From Pedobacter kyungheensis (GTDB lineage Bacteria > Bacteroidota > Bacteroidia > Sphingobacteriales > Sphingobacteriaceae): a DNA stretch of 64,000 nt. Under the pieces are notes generated by a model. It made no database searches. It saw only the letters and a program-made list of their open reading frames with translations, and was not told the origin of the DNA. Shown piece by piece: positions 16,312 to 24,654 of the stretch. The stretch spans positions 62,001-126,000 of the forward strand of contig NZ_JSYN01000016.1 of NCBI RefSeq assembly GCF_000812965.1. Direction: 5' to 3'. The position numbers were made by a program, and so were the translations under genes. Numbering within the stretch: position 1 is the first letter of the stretch; every line of letters begins with the position of its first letter.

Positions 16312-17612
16312 TGCCCAAACAAAAAGCTTATTACATTATCGATTTCGATAGTACTTTTACGCAGGTAGAAGCACTTGATGAACTCGCGAGGATCTCTTTA
16401 AAGAACCACCCAGACAAAGAGGCCATTTTTCAAAAAATTGAAGACTACACCAATTTTGCCATGGAAGGCAAGCTGTCTTTCTCTGAAAGTTTAGCCCAGC
16501 GTGTTAAACTTTTAGAAGCCAATGAAGATCATCTGAAACAGTTGATTAAACATTTAAAAAAGAAGGTATCAACCTCTTTTTCGCGTAATGCGGCTTTCTT
16601 TAAAAAGCATAGTGACGAGGTTTTAATCGTTTCTGGCGGATTTAAAGAGTTTATTACACCCGTTGTGAGCCAGTATCACATCAAAAAGGAAAACATTTAT
16701 GCCAATACTTTTGTAACCACCGGCGACGGGAAAATTATCGATTACGACCATGCCAACCCTTTAAGTGAAGAAGGCGGAAAAGTAAAGTTGCTTCAGCATT
16801 TAAAACTCGAAGGTGAATTATTTGGTATTGGCGATGGTTATTCAGATTTTCAACTGCGTGAGAGTGGTTTAATCAACAAATTTTTTGCTTTTACCGAGAA
16901 TATTTCCCGAGAAAGCATTGTAGCAAAAGCCGACCACGTTACACCGAGTTTTGATGAGTTTTTGTATGTAAATAATTTACCACGTGCCATTTCTTATCCC
17001 AAAAACCGGATTCTTTGCCTGGTAATTGGCGATGTAGATCCTTTAACCATTTCGATTCTGAAAAATGACGGTTTGTCTATCAGGCATAAAGCTACTTTCG
17101 AAGAAAAATACGTTAAAGATGTGGGCATTATCCTTTTGGCAGATGGCGAAAAACTGAGCAAAGAGCAATTAAAAAATGCCGTTAAACTTAAAACCATTGG
17201 TTATTTAGGTAATGCGAAAAATAAAATCGACCTGGATTTATGCACTAAACAAGGGATTGTGGTTTTTGACGACCAGAAGAACAACCCGCGCAACCTCGAT
17301 TTTATCCCAAAAAGGGTAACCGATTTTATGAATACCGGTGCCACTTATTTAAGCAGTAATTTCCCGAATTTACAGTTGCCTAAAATTGATAAATCGCATC
17401 GTTTAATTCACATCCACAAAAACGTTCCGGGTATTATGGCTAAAATCAATACGGTTTTTGCCAAACACGATATTAATATTGTAGGTCAGTTTTTAATGAC
17501 CAATCCCGAAATTGGTTATGCCATTACCGATATCAATACCGAATACGATAAACAATTGTTCAAATCACTTAAAAAGATCGAACATACCATTAAGTTCAGG
17601 GTATTGTATTAA
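16311..17612 (+). CDS. serB: Phosphoserine phosphatase fused to SerA-like fragment and ACT domain
   Basis: A 433-residue protein. Residues 1-215 are a HAD-IB phosphatase: motif I DFDST (11-15), motif II VSGG (107-110), Lys157 and GDGYSD (174-179), fitting phosphoserine phosphatase. Residues about 231-345 resemble the N-terminal half of 3-phosphoglycerate dehydrogenase (IGYLGNAKNKIDLDL, GIVVFDD, NNPRNLD) but lack the NAD-binding domain. Residues 363-433 are a SerA-type ACT domain (HRLIHIHKNVPGIM). The last step of serine synthesis thus carries the serine-sensing end of the first enzyme, so feedback control by serine is inferred. Confidence 0.85.
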   Translation: MPKQKAYYIIDFDSTFTQVEALDELARISLKNHPDKEAIFQKIEDYTNFAMEGKLSFSESLAQRVKLLEANEDHLKQLIKHLKKKVSTSFSRNAAFFKKHSDEVLIVSGGFKEFITPVVSQYHIKKENIYANTFVTTGDGKIIDYDHANPLSEEGGKVKLLQHLKLEGELFGIGDGYSDFQLRESGLINKFFAFTENISRESIVAKADHVTPSFDEFLYVNNLPRAISYPKNRILCLVIGDVDPLTISILKNDGLSIRHKATFEEKYVKDVGIILLADGEKLSKEQLKNAVKLKTIGYLGNAKNKIDLDLCTKQGIVVFDDQKNNPRNLDFIPKRVTDFMNTGATYLSSNFPNLQLPKIDKSHRLIHIHKNVPGIMAKINTVFAKHDINIVGQFLMTNPEIGYAITDINTEYDKQLFKSLKKIEHTIKFRVLY

Positions 17613-17623
17613 TCCACTTGAGT

Positions 17624-17728
17624 TATCGTCATTTCGAGTGGCCCCGATAGCTATCGGGGGTAACGCAGTCGAGAAATCTGTCTTGATAGATCTCTCCATT
17701 TCGCTGCGCTTCAGTCGAGATGACGATA
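17624..17728. repeat. Dispersed palindromic element, about 105 bp
   Basis: The outer arms TATCGTCAT-TCGAG and TCGAGATGACGATA are inverted. Inside are a CCCCGATAGCTATCGGGG palindrome and a GAAATCTGTC...GATAGATCTC segment. It fills the gap between two convergent genes and shares its core palindrome with 10761-10798. It looks like a REP-type dispersed repeat; a genome-wide copy count would confirm this. Confidence 0.7.
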
Positions 17729-17734
17729 CTTTGT

Positions 17735-19024
17735 TTAGTTCAAAAACTGATGCCTTTTCAGTAATAAATGTTTTGGTGCACCAATAGCCTGAGATTTATA
17801 GATTCCGGTATGGCCCGAAAATAAATAAGCCGTAACACAAGCCAGGGCAATATACATTCCGGATGAAGTGCCGAAGAGCTCTACGCCCATAAAAATACAG
17901 GCCAGAGGTGTATTGGCCGCTCCCGCAAAAACTGCTACAAAGCCCATTCCGGCTAACAAGCCGTAAGGCATTGGAATAAACAGGCTGAGAAAACTACCCA
18001 ATGTGGCGCCTATAAAGAAAAGAGGCGTAACTTCGCCACCTTTAAAGCCAGCTCCGAGTGTTAGTGCGGTTAAAAATAATTTAATGGCAAAGGTGTAATA
18101 AGGTTCCTGCTGTGTAAAAGCTTCTGATATAACCGGAATACCGAGGCCAATGTAGCGGGTATTGCCAATGAGGTAGATAATCGCAATTAAAATAAAACCA
18201 CCAATAAATGGGCGTAGGGGAGGATAGCTAACCCGGCTAAAAAGTTTCGATATCCCATGGTTCATGGCAGAGAATAACCGGGCTGTTAACCCAAATAATA
18301 TGCCGGCGCCAAGAGATAGCAATAAATTAATAGCGTTCATTTCGGGTATGCTGCCAATGGTATAATGCGTATGCCCAACTCCCCAGGCTTTACAGGCGTA
18401 ATCGGCAATTACAGCGGTAATAAAGGAAGGTAAAATGGCATTGTACATCACTGAGCCAACTATAAAAACCTCTAATCCGAAAACTGCTCCGGCCAAAGGC
18501 GTACCAAAAACCGAGGCGAAACCGGCACTGATTCCACAAATGAGGATCATTTTCCGGTCCCGGGGTTTAAGTTTAAATATTTTGGTGAGCTGATCGGCAA
18601 AGGCTCCGCCAATTTGAACAGCAGTTCCTTCTCTGCCAGCAGAACCACCAAACAAATGCGTAATAATGGTGCCCGCGTAAATTAAGGGAGCCATTATTAG
18701 CGGGATAATCTTTTTAGGCGATTGCAGCTCTTCTATCAAAAGGTTATTCCCTTTTACCACTTCGGTTCCCCAATAATAGTAAGCCAGACCAATAATTAAG
18801 CCCGCTAGCGGTAAAAATGCTATGATCCATAAATGCGCTTCGCGATAATTTGTAGCCCAGTTTAAACTGGCCAGAAATAATGCAGATGCAGAGCCGATAA
18901 TACTGCCGAGAACAAGTGAAATAAGCAACCACTTAATGGTGCTGGTTAATAATAAACCGAAATCTTTTTTGATGAAATGGTTGAAAGACAAAACAAATCC
19001 CTCACCTAATTTTTTAACAGGCAT
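17735..19024 (-). CDS. CLC-family transporter, fluoride-exporting (CLC-F) type
   Basis: A 429-residue membrane protein with many hydrophobic helices. The CLC signatures are altered. The first is KGNNLL (91-96) instead of GSGIP. The gating-glutamate motif is GREGT (130-134, Glu132). The third is GFKGGEVTP (326-334) instead of GGIFAP. These variants are those of the fluoride/proton antiporter clade. A fluoride riboswitch lies 22 bases upstream of the start, which makes fluoride export the clear role. It protects enolase and other enzymes from fluoride. It is monocistronic, transcribed from a consensus promoter at 19102-19134. Confidence 0.92.
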   Translation of the reverse strand: MPVKKLGEGFVLSFNHFIKKDFGLLLTSTIKWLLISLVLGSIIGSASALFLASLNWATNYREAHLWIIAFLPLAGLIIGLAYYYWGTEVVKGNNLLIEELQSPKKIIPLIMAPLIYAGTIITHLFGGSAGREGTAVQIGGAFADQLTKIFKLKPRDRKMILICGISAGFASVFGTPLAGAVFGLEVFIVGSVMYNAILPSFITAVIADYACKAWGVGHTHYTIGSIPEMNAINLLLSLGAGILFGLTARLFSAMNHGISKLFSRVSYPPLRPFIGGFILIAIIYLIGNTRYIGLGIPVISEAFTQQEPYYTFAIKLFLTALTLGAGFKGGEVTPLFFIGATLGSFLSLFIPMPYGLLAGMGFVAVFAGAANTPLACIFMGVELFGTSSGMYIALACVTAYLFSGHTGIYKSQAIGAPKHLLLKRHQFLN

Positions 19025-19045
19025 TTAATTCAATTTTAATAAAAT

Positions 19046-19096
19046 CGTAGGAGTCATCAGCCTGTTTTGGCGGTTTTGGCGGCACCCCATCGCCCT
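19046..19096 (-). promoter_or_regulatory. Fluoride (crcB-type) riboswitch
   Basis: On the minus strand the sequence opens GGGCGATGGGGTGCCGCC, then AAAACCGCC, and ends GGCTGATGACTCCTACG. This matches the fluoride aptamer: a GGCG/CGCC stem, a GCC/GGC hairpin followed by the conserved CTGATG, and closing pairing between GGGGT and ACTCC. Its 5' end coincides with the predicted transcription start. Only 22 bases separate it from the ATG and no terminator hairpin fits there, so control at translation initiation is likely. Confidence 0.93.
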
Positions 19097-19101
19097 GATT
19101 T

Positions 19102-19134
19102 CAAATGTATAAAATTTAGCGGTGGGTTGCAAAA
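19102..19134 (-). promoter_or_regulatory. Promoter of the fluoride-controlled CLC gene
   Basis: A TTTTG (-33, 19130-19134) and TACATTTG (-7, 19102-19109) are separated by 20 bases, an excellent fit to the Bacteroidota consensus. The predicted start falls at the first base of the aptamer. Confidence 0.75.
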
Positions 19135-19372
19135 TTTTTAGCGGCTTAAGTGGCGGTGATGGAGCAGGTGGGGAGTCAGCTAATAAGTTGCTTAGTGTAC
19201 TTAAAACACTCAAAAACAAAGATTAATATTAGAAAAAACTATTAAAGAAGCTTGTTTTTTCTTAATTTGCGCAAAAAAATAATGATTGAATTCATGAATG
19301 CTAAAATGAGCGAATCTGTTTCAGAAATACCATTCGATCATTCAAAAATCAGTCTATCCAAAAAATAATAGT
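19135..19372. other. Rest of the gap upstream of ilvE
   Basis: Beyond the CLC promoter this part of the 348-base gap shows nothing firm. A TAATTTG close to the -7 consensus occurs near 19264 on the plus strand, about 105 bases before ilvE, but without a -33 partner. A minus-strand frame of about 60 codons here overlaps the riboswitch and is not believed. Confidence 0.4.
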
Positions 19373-20437
19373 ATGACCGAGACATTGGATATAAAAATCA
19401 CCAAAGCAGATCAAACACGTTTGACTGTTACTGATTTTTCGCAATTACCGTTCGGTAAGGTTTTTACCGATCACATGTTTACCGCCGATTTCGAAAACGG
19501 TGAGTGGAAAAATTTACAGATTCTTCCTTATGGACCTATTCCGATGAGCCCGGCAATTTCTGCCCTTCATTACGGACAAGCCATTTTTGAAGGACTAAAG
19601 GCTTATCGTCAGCCAGACGGAAAAATTAGCGTCTTCCGTGCTGATAAAAACTTTGAGCGTTTTAATAAATCAGCTGCAAGGATGTCGATGCCAACTATTC
19701 CTGAAGAAATTTTTATGCAAGGTTTGGCTGCATTAATCAACGTTGATGAGAAATGGGTGCCATCTCAGGAAGATTACGCGCTGTATATCCGTCCGGTGAT
19801 GTTTGCAATGGATCCTTATTTAGGCGTTAAAGCTTCTGATAGCTATAAATTTGTACTGTTAACTACACCAACAGGCCCTTATTACAGCAGTGCTTTAAAA
19901 GTTAAAATTGAAACAGAATATACCCGTGCCGATGATGGTGGTGTAGGTTTTGCCAAAACTGCAGGTAACTACGCACGTTCATTGTATCCTTTCGAGCAAG
20001 CTAAAAAAGAAGGTTTCGATCAGTTAATCTGGACAGATTCGGTAACACATGAGTTTATTGAAGAAGCCGGAACCGCCAATTTACTTTTTGTAATTGATGG
20101 TAAGCTAATTACTCCATCTGTACGTAGTACAGTTTTAGATGGCGTTACACGAGATACGATTATTAAACTGGCTAAAGAAGCAGGTGTTGAAGTTGAAGAG
20201 CGCCGGGTGTCTGTTAAAGAGGTAATCGCTGGTATCGAAAACGGTTCGTTAACCGAGGCTTTTGCCGCGGGAACTGCTGCTACTGTTACGCATGTAGGCG
20301 AAATGGGTTACAATGGTCAGATTTATAAATTAACCGACCCTGCAACCAGACACATTTCAAACGGGATTGCTAAAAAGTTAAACGATATCCGTTACGGCTT
20401 AGCTCCTGATACATTTGGCTGGAACTGGGTTTTGTAA
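19373..20437 (+). CDS. ilvE: Branched-chain amino acid aminotransferase
   Basis: A 354-residue fold-type IV PLP enzyme that transfers amino groups between glutamate and leucine, isoleucine or valine. The Schiff-base lysine is Lys195 in the motif FAKTAGNYARS. FEGLKAYR (72-79) and EEAGTANLLFV further match the long (BCAT type) group found in eukaryotes and many bacteria. The length is typical. It is monocistronic and ends at a bidirectional hairpin. Confidence 0.95.
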   Translation: MTETLDIKITKADQTRLTVTDFSQLPFGKVFTDHMFTADFENGEWKNLQILPYGPIPMSPAISALHYGQAIFEGLKAYRQPDGKISVFRADKNFERFNKSAARMSMPTIPEEIFMQGLAALINVDEKWVPSQEDYALYIRPVMFAMDPYLGVKASDSYKFVLLTTPTGPYYSSALKVKIETEYTRADDGGVGFAKTAGNYARSLYPFEQAKKEGFDQLIWTDSVTHEFIEEAGTANLLFVIDGKLITPSVRSTVLDGVTRDTIIKLAKEAGVEVEERRVSVKEVIAGIENGSLTEAFAAGTAATVTHVGEMGYNGQIYKLTDPATRHISNGIAKKLNDIRYGLAPDTFGWNWVL

Positions 20438-20455
20438 TTTAGTAAGGCTATAAAG

Positions 20456-20497
20456 AAAATGCCCTCATACAATTTGTACGAGGGCATTTTTATTTTG
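20456..20497. terminator. Bidirectional terminator between ilvE and DUF4920 gene
   Basis: Stem AAATGCCCTC(A)TAC / GTACGAGGGCATTT with one mismatch, followed by T-rich sequence. It is suited to both convergent genes. Confidence 0.75.
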
Positions 20498-20535
20498 TAC
20501 GCTAGTTTTCGGATCTCCGAATTCCGTTCTCAGAC

Positions 20536-21000
20536 TTATTTGTCTAATATCACCACCCCTTTAGCTTCAAAAGCGAGCTCTTTTTTAGGGTCGGTAATTT
20601 TAGCTACTTCTTCAGGAGTTTTTTTAGCGTCTTCGGCATAGTGGCGTAAGGTTTCAACAGAAATGGTTTGTTTTTTTGCTAAACCATCTAAAACCACTTT
20701 TTTACCTACAATATCTTTCGGCATAAAGAAGGCATAATCTTTAAAGGTTACGCGCATAGGATCGCCGTTTGGCATTTCCAAAGTCATCCAGCAGCCCTTT
20801 TTCTTGCATACATCAACGACTTTCCCTTCTATTTTCATTTCAGCCGTTTTTTTGTCGCCCATTGCGGCTTCCATTTTAGCAGCTGGCTTAACATCGCCTG
20901 GTTTAACTTCTTCTCCAAATTTCTGTCCGGTGTAAGCTGTTTGCGCAAATGCTACAGCGCCAAACAAGCAGAAGCTAAGGCTTAAAATAATTTTTTTCAT
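20536..21000 (-). CDS. DUF4920 domain-containing exported protein
   Basis: A 154-residue protein with a clear signal peptide (1-19, ending FAQ). The mature part is a small OB-like domain. It contains KVVDVCKKKGCWMTLE (about 60-75), a conserved Cys pair and Trp that could bind metal, and ends in GVVILDK. This is the DUF4920 family, widespread in Bacteroidota and of unknown function. A metal-handling or nucleic-acid-like OB role is only a possibility. It is monocistronic. Confidence 0.82.
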   Translation of the reverse strand: MKKIILSLSFCLFGAVAFAQTAYTGQKFGEEVKPGDVKPAAKMEAAMGDKKTAEMKIEGKVVDVCKKKGCWMTLEMPNGDPMRVTFKDYAFFMPKDIVGKKVVLDGLAKKQTISVETLRHYAEDAKKTPEEVAKITDPKKELAFEAKGVVILDK

Positions 21001-21344
21001 TTTTATGAATTTAGTTCCGGTTATTATCTTTTCAAAGTTATTTAAAAAAAATCTAAATAACTAAAAAGTAAAAAACCCCGCTACAACTGATAGCGGGGCC
21101 AATCATCCCTATTTTGAACTTAGTTAATAAACCTGAAGATGAGTTTAACCAATTAACTAATGAACAGCATAAGGCAAACGTTATTCCATTTTAAGGTATT
21201 AATTTGTTATTTGATTTAATTAGTTGTTTATCAGTATTTTATGTTATTTTTTAAGTTTATGCCATAGTTGTGTCCAAAAGTGAGGCGTGGAATTAATTCA
21301 TCAATCTGGGGAAAGTTGTTGAAATATTTCCCCACATTTAATGC
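21001..21344. other. 344-base gap downstream of radA
   Basis: No protein gene is seen. The gap contains the hairpin terminator at 21076-21098 about 245 bases beyond the radA stop, and a TGGGGAAA...TTTCCCCA inverted repeat right after radA (near 21308-21335). The stretch between may be a long 3' UTR or a small RNA. Confidence 0.4.
21071..21098 (-). terminator. Minus-strand terminator downstream of radA
   Basis: Stem CCCCGCTA / TAGCGGGG with a 7-base loop. The T-run follows on the minus strand, so it ends transcripts coming from the radA side. Confidence 0.75.
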
Positions 21345-22721
21345 TTAACCAAATATCATTTCGAAAACCTCTTCTATTTTACTTACTGCTTTAATCTCCA
21401 GATTATATTTAGAAATGTCGATGCCTTTTAAATTATACTTAGAAATATAAATCGTTTCGAAGCCCAGTTTATCGGCTTCGGCAATGCGTTGTTCTATCCG
21501 GTTAACCGCCCTGATTTCGCCTGATAAACCAACCTCAGCAGCAAAGCAGTTTTTTGAGGAAACGGAAATATCCTGATGGGACGAGATAATGGCAATCAGC
21601 ACAGCCAAATCTATTGCAGGGTCCTCAACCCTTATTCCGCCTGCAATATTTAAGAAAACATCCTGGGTACTTAATCTAAAACCGCAACGTTTTTCCAAAA
21701 CTGCCAGGAGCATGTTCATCCTTTTCGTATCAAAACCCGTTGCCGAGCGTTGTGGGGTGCCGTAAGCTGCGGTGCTAACCAGTGCCTGTGTTTCAATAAG
21801 CATGGGGCGTGCACCTTCAAGCGTAGCAGCTATGGCTATTCCGCTTAATTCTTCATCACGTTGCGAGAGTAAGATTTCTGATGGATTGGAAACTTCCCTG
21901 AGCCCGCTTCCCTGCATTTCGTAAATACCCAGCTCAGCGGCGGCTCCAAACCTGTTTTTAATTGAGCGCAGAATGCGGTAAACATGATGTCTGTCGCCTT
22001 CAAACTGTAAAACGGTATCAACCATGTGCTCCAGTATTTTCGGCCCTGCAATGGCTCCATCTTTGGTAATATGGCCAATTAAAAAAACTGGTACGCCTGT
22101 TTCCTTTGCAAAACGCAATAATTCGGCCGTACATTCCCTTACCTGAGATACACTACCTGGTGTTGAATCGATATGCGCTGAATGCAGGGTTTGAATCGAA
22201 TCTACTACCAAAATTTCCGGTTCGAGGATTTCAATCTGCTTAAAAATATTCTGGGTCGACGTTTCGGTTAAGATATAACAATCAGACGATGGACTTTCTT
22301 TAATCCGCTCGGCCCTCATTTTAATCTGTTGTTCGCTTTCTTCGCCAGAAACGTAAAGTAACTTTTTGCCTTTTAAGTTTAGAGCAAGTTGCAGCATTAA
22401 GGTTGATTTACCGATGCCGGGTTCGCCGCCAATTAAAACCAGCGAACCTTCTACCAATCCGCCTCCCAATACGCGGTCCAGCTCTTTATCACCGGTTAAT
22501 ATCCTAACCTCGGTTGAAGATTGAATTTCATCTACCTTACTGGGTTTGCTTAACTTGCGACTGGTATTGTCGTTTTTCCAGGTAGGTACCGATGTGGAAT
22601 TTTTTTCTACGATTTCTTCAACAAAGGTATTCCATTGGTTGCAAGAAGGACATTTGCCCATCCACTTTGCCGATTCGTAACCACAACTCTGACAGAAATA
22701 TGCTGTTTTTGATTTTGCCAA
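21345..22721 (-). CDS. radA: DNA repair protein RadA
   Basis: A 458-residue RecA-like helicase that promotes branch migration in homologous recombination. The N-terminal C4 zinc finger has cysteines 10, 13, 24 and 27. Walker A GEPGIGKST is at 99-107. The RadA-specific KNRFG motif is near 255. The C-terminal third is a Lon-like domain. All landmarks are intact and the length is normal. It lies alone, bounded by the palindrome at 22752-22784 upstream. Confidence 0.96.
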   Translation of the reverse strand: MAKSKTAYFCQSCGYESAKWMGKCPSCNQWNTFVEEIVEKNSTSVPTWKNDNTSRKLSKPSKVDEIQSSTEVRILTGDKELDRVLGGGLVEGSLVLIGGEPGIGKSTLMLQLALNLKGKKLLYVSGEESEQQIKMRAERIKESPSSDCYILTETSTQNIFKQIEILEPEILVVDSIQTLHSAHIDSTPGSVSQVRECTAELLRFAKETGVPVFLIGHITKDGAIAGPKILEHMVDTVLQFEGDRHHVYRILRSIKNRFGAAAELGIYEMQGSGLREVSNPSEILLSQRDEELSGIAIAATLEGARPMLIETQALVSTAAYGTPQRSATGFDTKRMNMLLAVLEKRCGFRLSTQDVFLNIAGGIRVEDPAIDLAVLIAIISSHQDISVSSKNCFAAEVGLSGEIRAVNRIEQRIAEADKLGFETIYISKYNLKGIDISKYNLEIKAVSKIEEVFEMIFG

Positions 22722-22751
22722 TTGATTAAAATTTAGACTACGAATTTAATC

Positions 22752-22784
22752 AAACCTCACAGGTTTCACAAACCTGTGAGGTTT
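22752..22784. repeat. Perfect 15-bp palindrome with 3-base loop
   Basis: AAACCTCACAGGTTT, loop CAC, then its exact reverse complement. It shares the AAACCTCA arm with the hairpin at 24597-24633, and the two flank the rng gene. It is probably a dispersed repeat. Confidence 0.75.
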
Positions 22785-22799
22785 GTACGATGGAACTGT

Positions 22800-22892
22800 A
22801 GCCCCTAGGTCGGATTTGTAACGCCGAAAGTCTGATCCCTCGGGGAGGATTAAAAATCCTCATTACGGAAGACGGGATGATAAATCCCTACT
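22800..22892. repeat. Cluster of small palindromes between rng and radA
   Basis: Three short hairpin-like words follow each other: GTCGGATTTGTAACGCCGA, GAGGATTAAAAATCCTC and GGGATGATAAATCCC. Each has a GGATT-like arm. This looks like decayed repeat material; no reading frame is supported. Confidence 0.45.
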
Positions 22893-22896
22893 AACA

Positions 22897-22926
22897 AAAA
22901 AAGCCTGGGGTTTAAATCCAGGCTTT
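22897..22926 (-). terminator. Terminator of rng
   Basis: Stem AAAGCCTGG / CCAGGCTTT with a 9-base loop. The T-run lies on the minus strand just after the rng stop. Confidence 0.75.
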
Positions 22927-22943
22927 CTGTTAAATGTTTTGAG

Positions 22944-24494
22944 TTATAATTTAATCTCCTCATCCTTTGCGGAGATGAAGTGAAACTCAGTTAAATAATA
23001 AGATGATTGTGCCTTCACCTTAATCCACTGTCCATATTTAAAGAACCAGCGGCGCTGAAGGTTGAAAATACCTTTGGTAATGTAAGCTTCAATGTAAGGG
23101 TGAACACAAAGGGTTACACCTTTTTCATTTTGCTCTCTTAAAATATAATTAAGGTTGTTTTCAATATCATCCATTAAAACGATACTCGCTTTAATTTCTC
23201 CGGTCCCGTCGCAGGCCGGACATTTTTCTACCGTAACAATGTTCATTTCCGGACGTACACGTTGTCTGGTAATCTGTACCAAACCGAATTTGCTCGGTGG
23301 CAAAATAGTGTGTTTAGCCCTATCCAATAACATCAGCTCGCGCAGATAATCGAATAGTAATTTACGGTTTGTTGGTTTGTGCATATCGATAAAATCGATT
23401 ACCACAATACCACCCATATCGCGCAGGCGCAATTGACGGGCAATTTCTTTAGCCGCCTCTTTGTTTACCTGTAAAGCATTTTCCTCCTGGTTTTCTTTAC
23501 TGGCAGTACGGTTTCCACTATTCACGTCTATAACGTGGAGTGCTTCGGTGTGCTCTACAACCAGGTAGGCACCGCCGGGTAAGTTTACGGTTTTACCGAA
23601 AGCATTTTTAATCTGCTTTTCAACACCAAAATGATCGAAGATCGGTTCTTTTTGCTTGTACAGTTTCACAATTTTTTCCATTTCCGGAGAAATGTCGTGA
23701 ACATAAGAACGGATATCATCGTACAGCTCTGGTGTACTTACGTAAACGTTTGTAAAATCAGGGTTCAGAATATCGCGTATTAATGTCGATGATCTGTCCA
23801 TTTCTCCCCAAACTCTTTTTGAGGGCTCGGTTGAAGGCATTTTTTTAGTGAAGTTTTCCCATTTTGCAATCAGGTCTAAAAGATCTTTTTGCATTTCGGC
23901 AACCCCTCTGCCTTCAGAAACGGTTCTGATAATAACCCCAAAATTTTGAGGCTTAATACTTTCGATAATCTTCTTTAAACGATTACGTTCGGTATTACTT
24001 TTAATTTTTTTTGATACGGATATGGTATTGGAGAATGGCACCAGTACCACATACCTGCCGGCAATAGATAGGTCGGAACTTAAACGCGGTCCTTTGGTAG
24101 AAATTGGTTCTTTTGCAATTTGTACGGGCAGGAGCATGTTTTTACTCAGCACATCAGAAATTTTGCCTGCCTTATTAATATCGGCTTCGAGCTTTAAATT
24201 ATCTAATAATGTGCCTGTAACCGAGCCATTACGCTTGATCTTAGTTAGCTTAATTAAAGATTGCACCTGAGGGCCCAAATCAAAATAATGCAGAAATGCA
24301 TCCTTTTCATAACCAACATCCACGAAAGCAGCATTCAGGCCGGGCATAATTTTTTTAATGCGGCCTAAATAAATATCGCCTACGGCGTAGTTATTATTGA
24401 TTTGTTCTTTGTGAAGCTCAACAAGTTGTTTGTCTTCAATCAACGCTATGGTAACTCCGGCAGGAGTCGAATTGATAATTAATTCTTTTACCAA
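22944..24494 (-). CDS. rng: Ribonuclease E/G family endoribonuclease
   Basis: A 516-residue RNase G-like enzyme for rRNA and mRNA processing. An S1 RNA-binding domain starts near 38 (GDIYLGRIKKIMPGLNAAFVDVG). The catalytic DNase I-like region carries DVNSG and, later, VVIDFIDM, which supply the two Mg-binding aspartates. The Zn-link CPACDGTG follows. There is no long C-terminal scaffold region, so it is the RNase G form. It lies downstream of the genes for an mS38-like protein, a TPR protein and HU on the same strand. Confidence 0.93.
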   Translation of the reverse strand: MVKELIINSTPAGVTIALIEDKQLVELHKEQINNNYAVGDIYLGRIKKIMPGLNAAFVDVGYEKDAFLHYFDLGPQVQSLIKLTKIKRNGSVTGTLLDNLKLEADINKAGKISDVLSKNMLLPVQIAKEPISTKGPRLSSDLSIAGRYVVLVPFSNTISVSKKIKSNTERNRLKKIIESIKPQNFGVIIRTVSEGRGVAEMQKDLLDLIAKWENFTKKMPSTEPSKRVWGEMDRSSTLIRDILNPDFTNVYVSTPELYDDIRSYVHDISPEMEKIVKLYKQKEPIFDHFGVEKQIKNAFGKTVNLPGGAYLVVEHTEALHVIDVNSGNRTASKENQEENALQVNKEAAKEIARQLRLRDMGGIVVIDFIDMHKPTNRKLLFDYLRELMLLDRAKHTILPPSKFGLVQITRQRVRPEMNIVTVEKCPACDGTGEIKASIVLMDDIENNLNYILREQNEKGVTLCVHPYIEAYITKGIFNLQRRWFFKYGQWIKVKAQSSYYLTEFHFISAKDEEIKL

Positions 24495-24596
24495 CAGCTA
24501 CAGATTTAAGGCTTTCGCCTATTAACAAATGGATAGTAATAAACAAGAAAACATTTGATATAGCCACTCCGCTACGAAATAAAAATCGTATAAATA

Positions 24597-24633
24597 CTTT
24601 AAACCTCACAGTGTTCAACTATGAGGTTTAAAG
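24597..24633. repeat. 12-bp inverted repeat related to the 22752 palindrome
   Basis: CTTTAAACCTCA and its exact reverse complement, with a 13-base loop, lie between the 29-codon gene and rng. There is no T-run on the transcribed strand, so it is not a typical terminator. It could be an RNA processing site in the rng leader. Confidence 0.6.
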
Positions 24634-24654
24634 GGGCTTTATCAAAATAAGAAA

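Noticed and set aside
17512..17787. Open frame of about 90 codons across the serB end and the repeat element
   Set aside because: It overlaps the end of the SerB hybrid on the same strand in another frame and runs through the palindromic repeat; no family features.
19025..19219. Minus-strand frame of 64 codons upstream of the CLC gene
   Set aside because: It covers the fluoride riboswitch and promoter, which explain the sequence far better.
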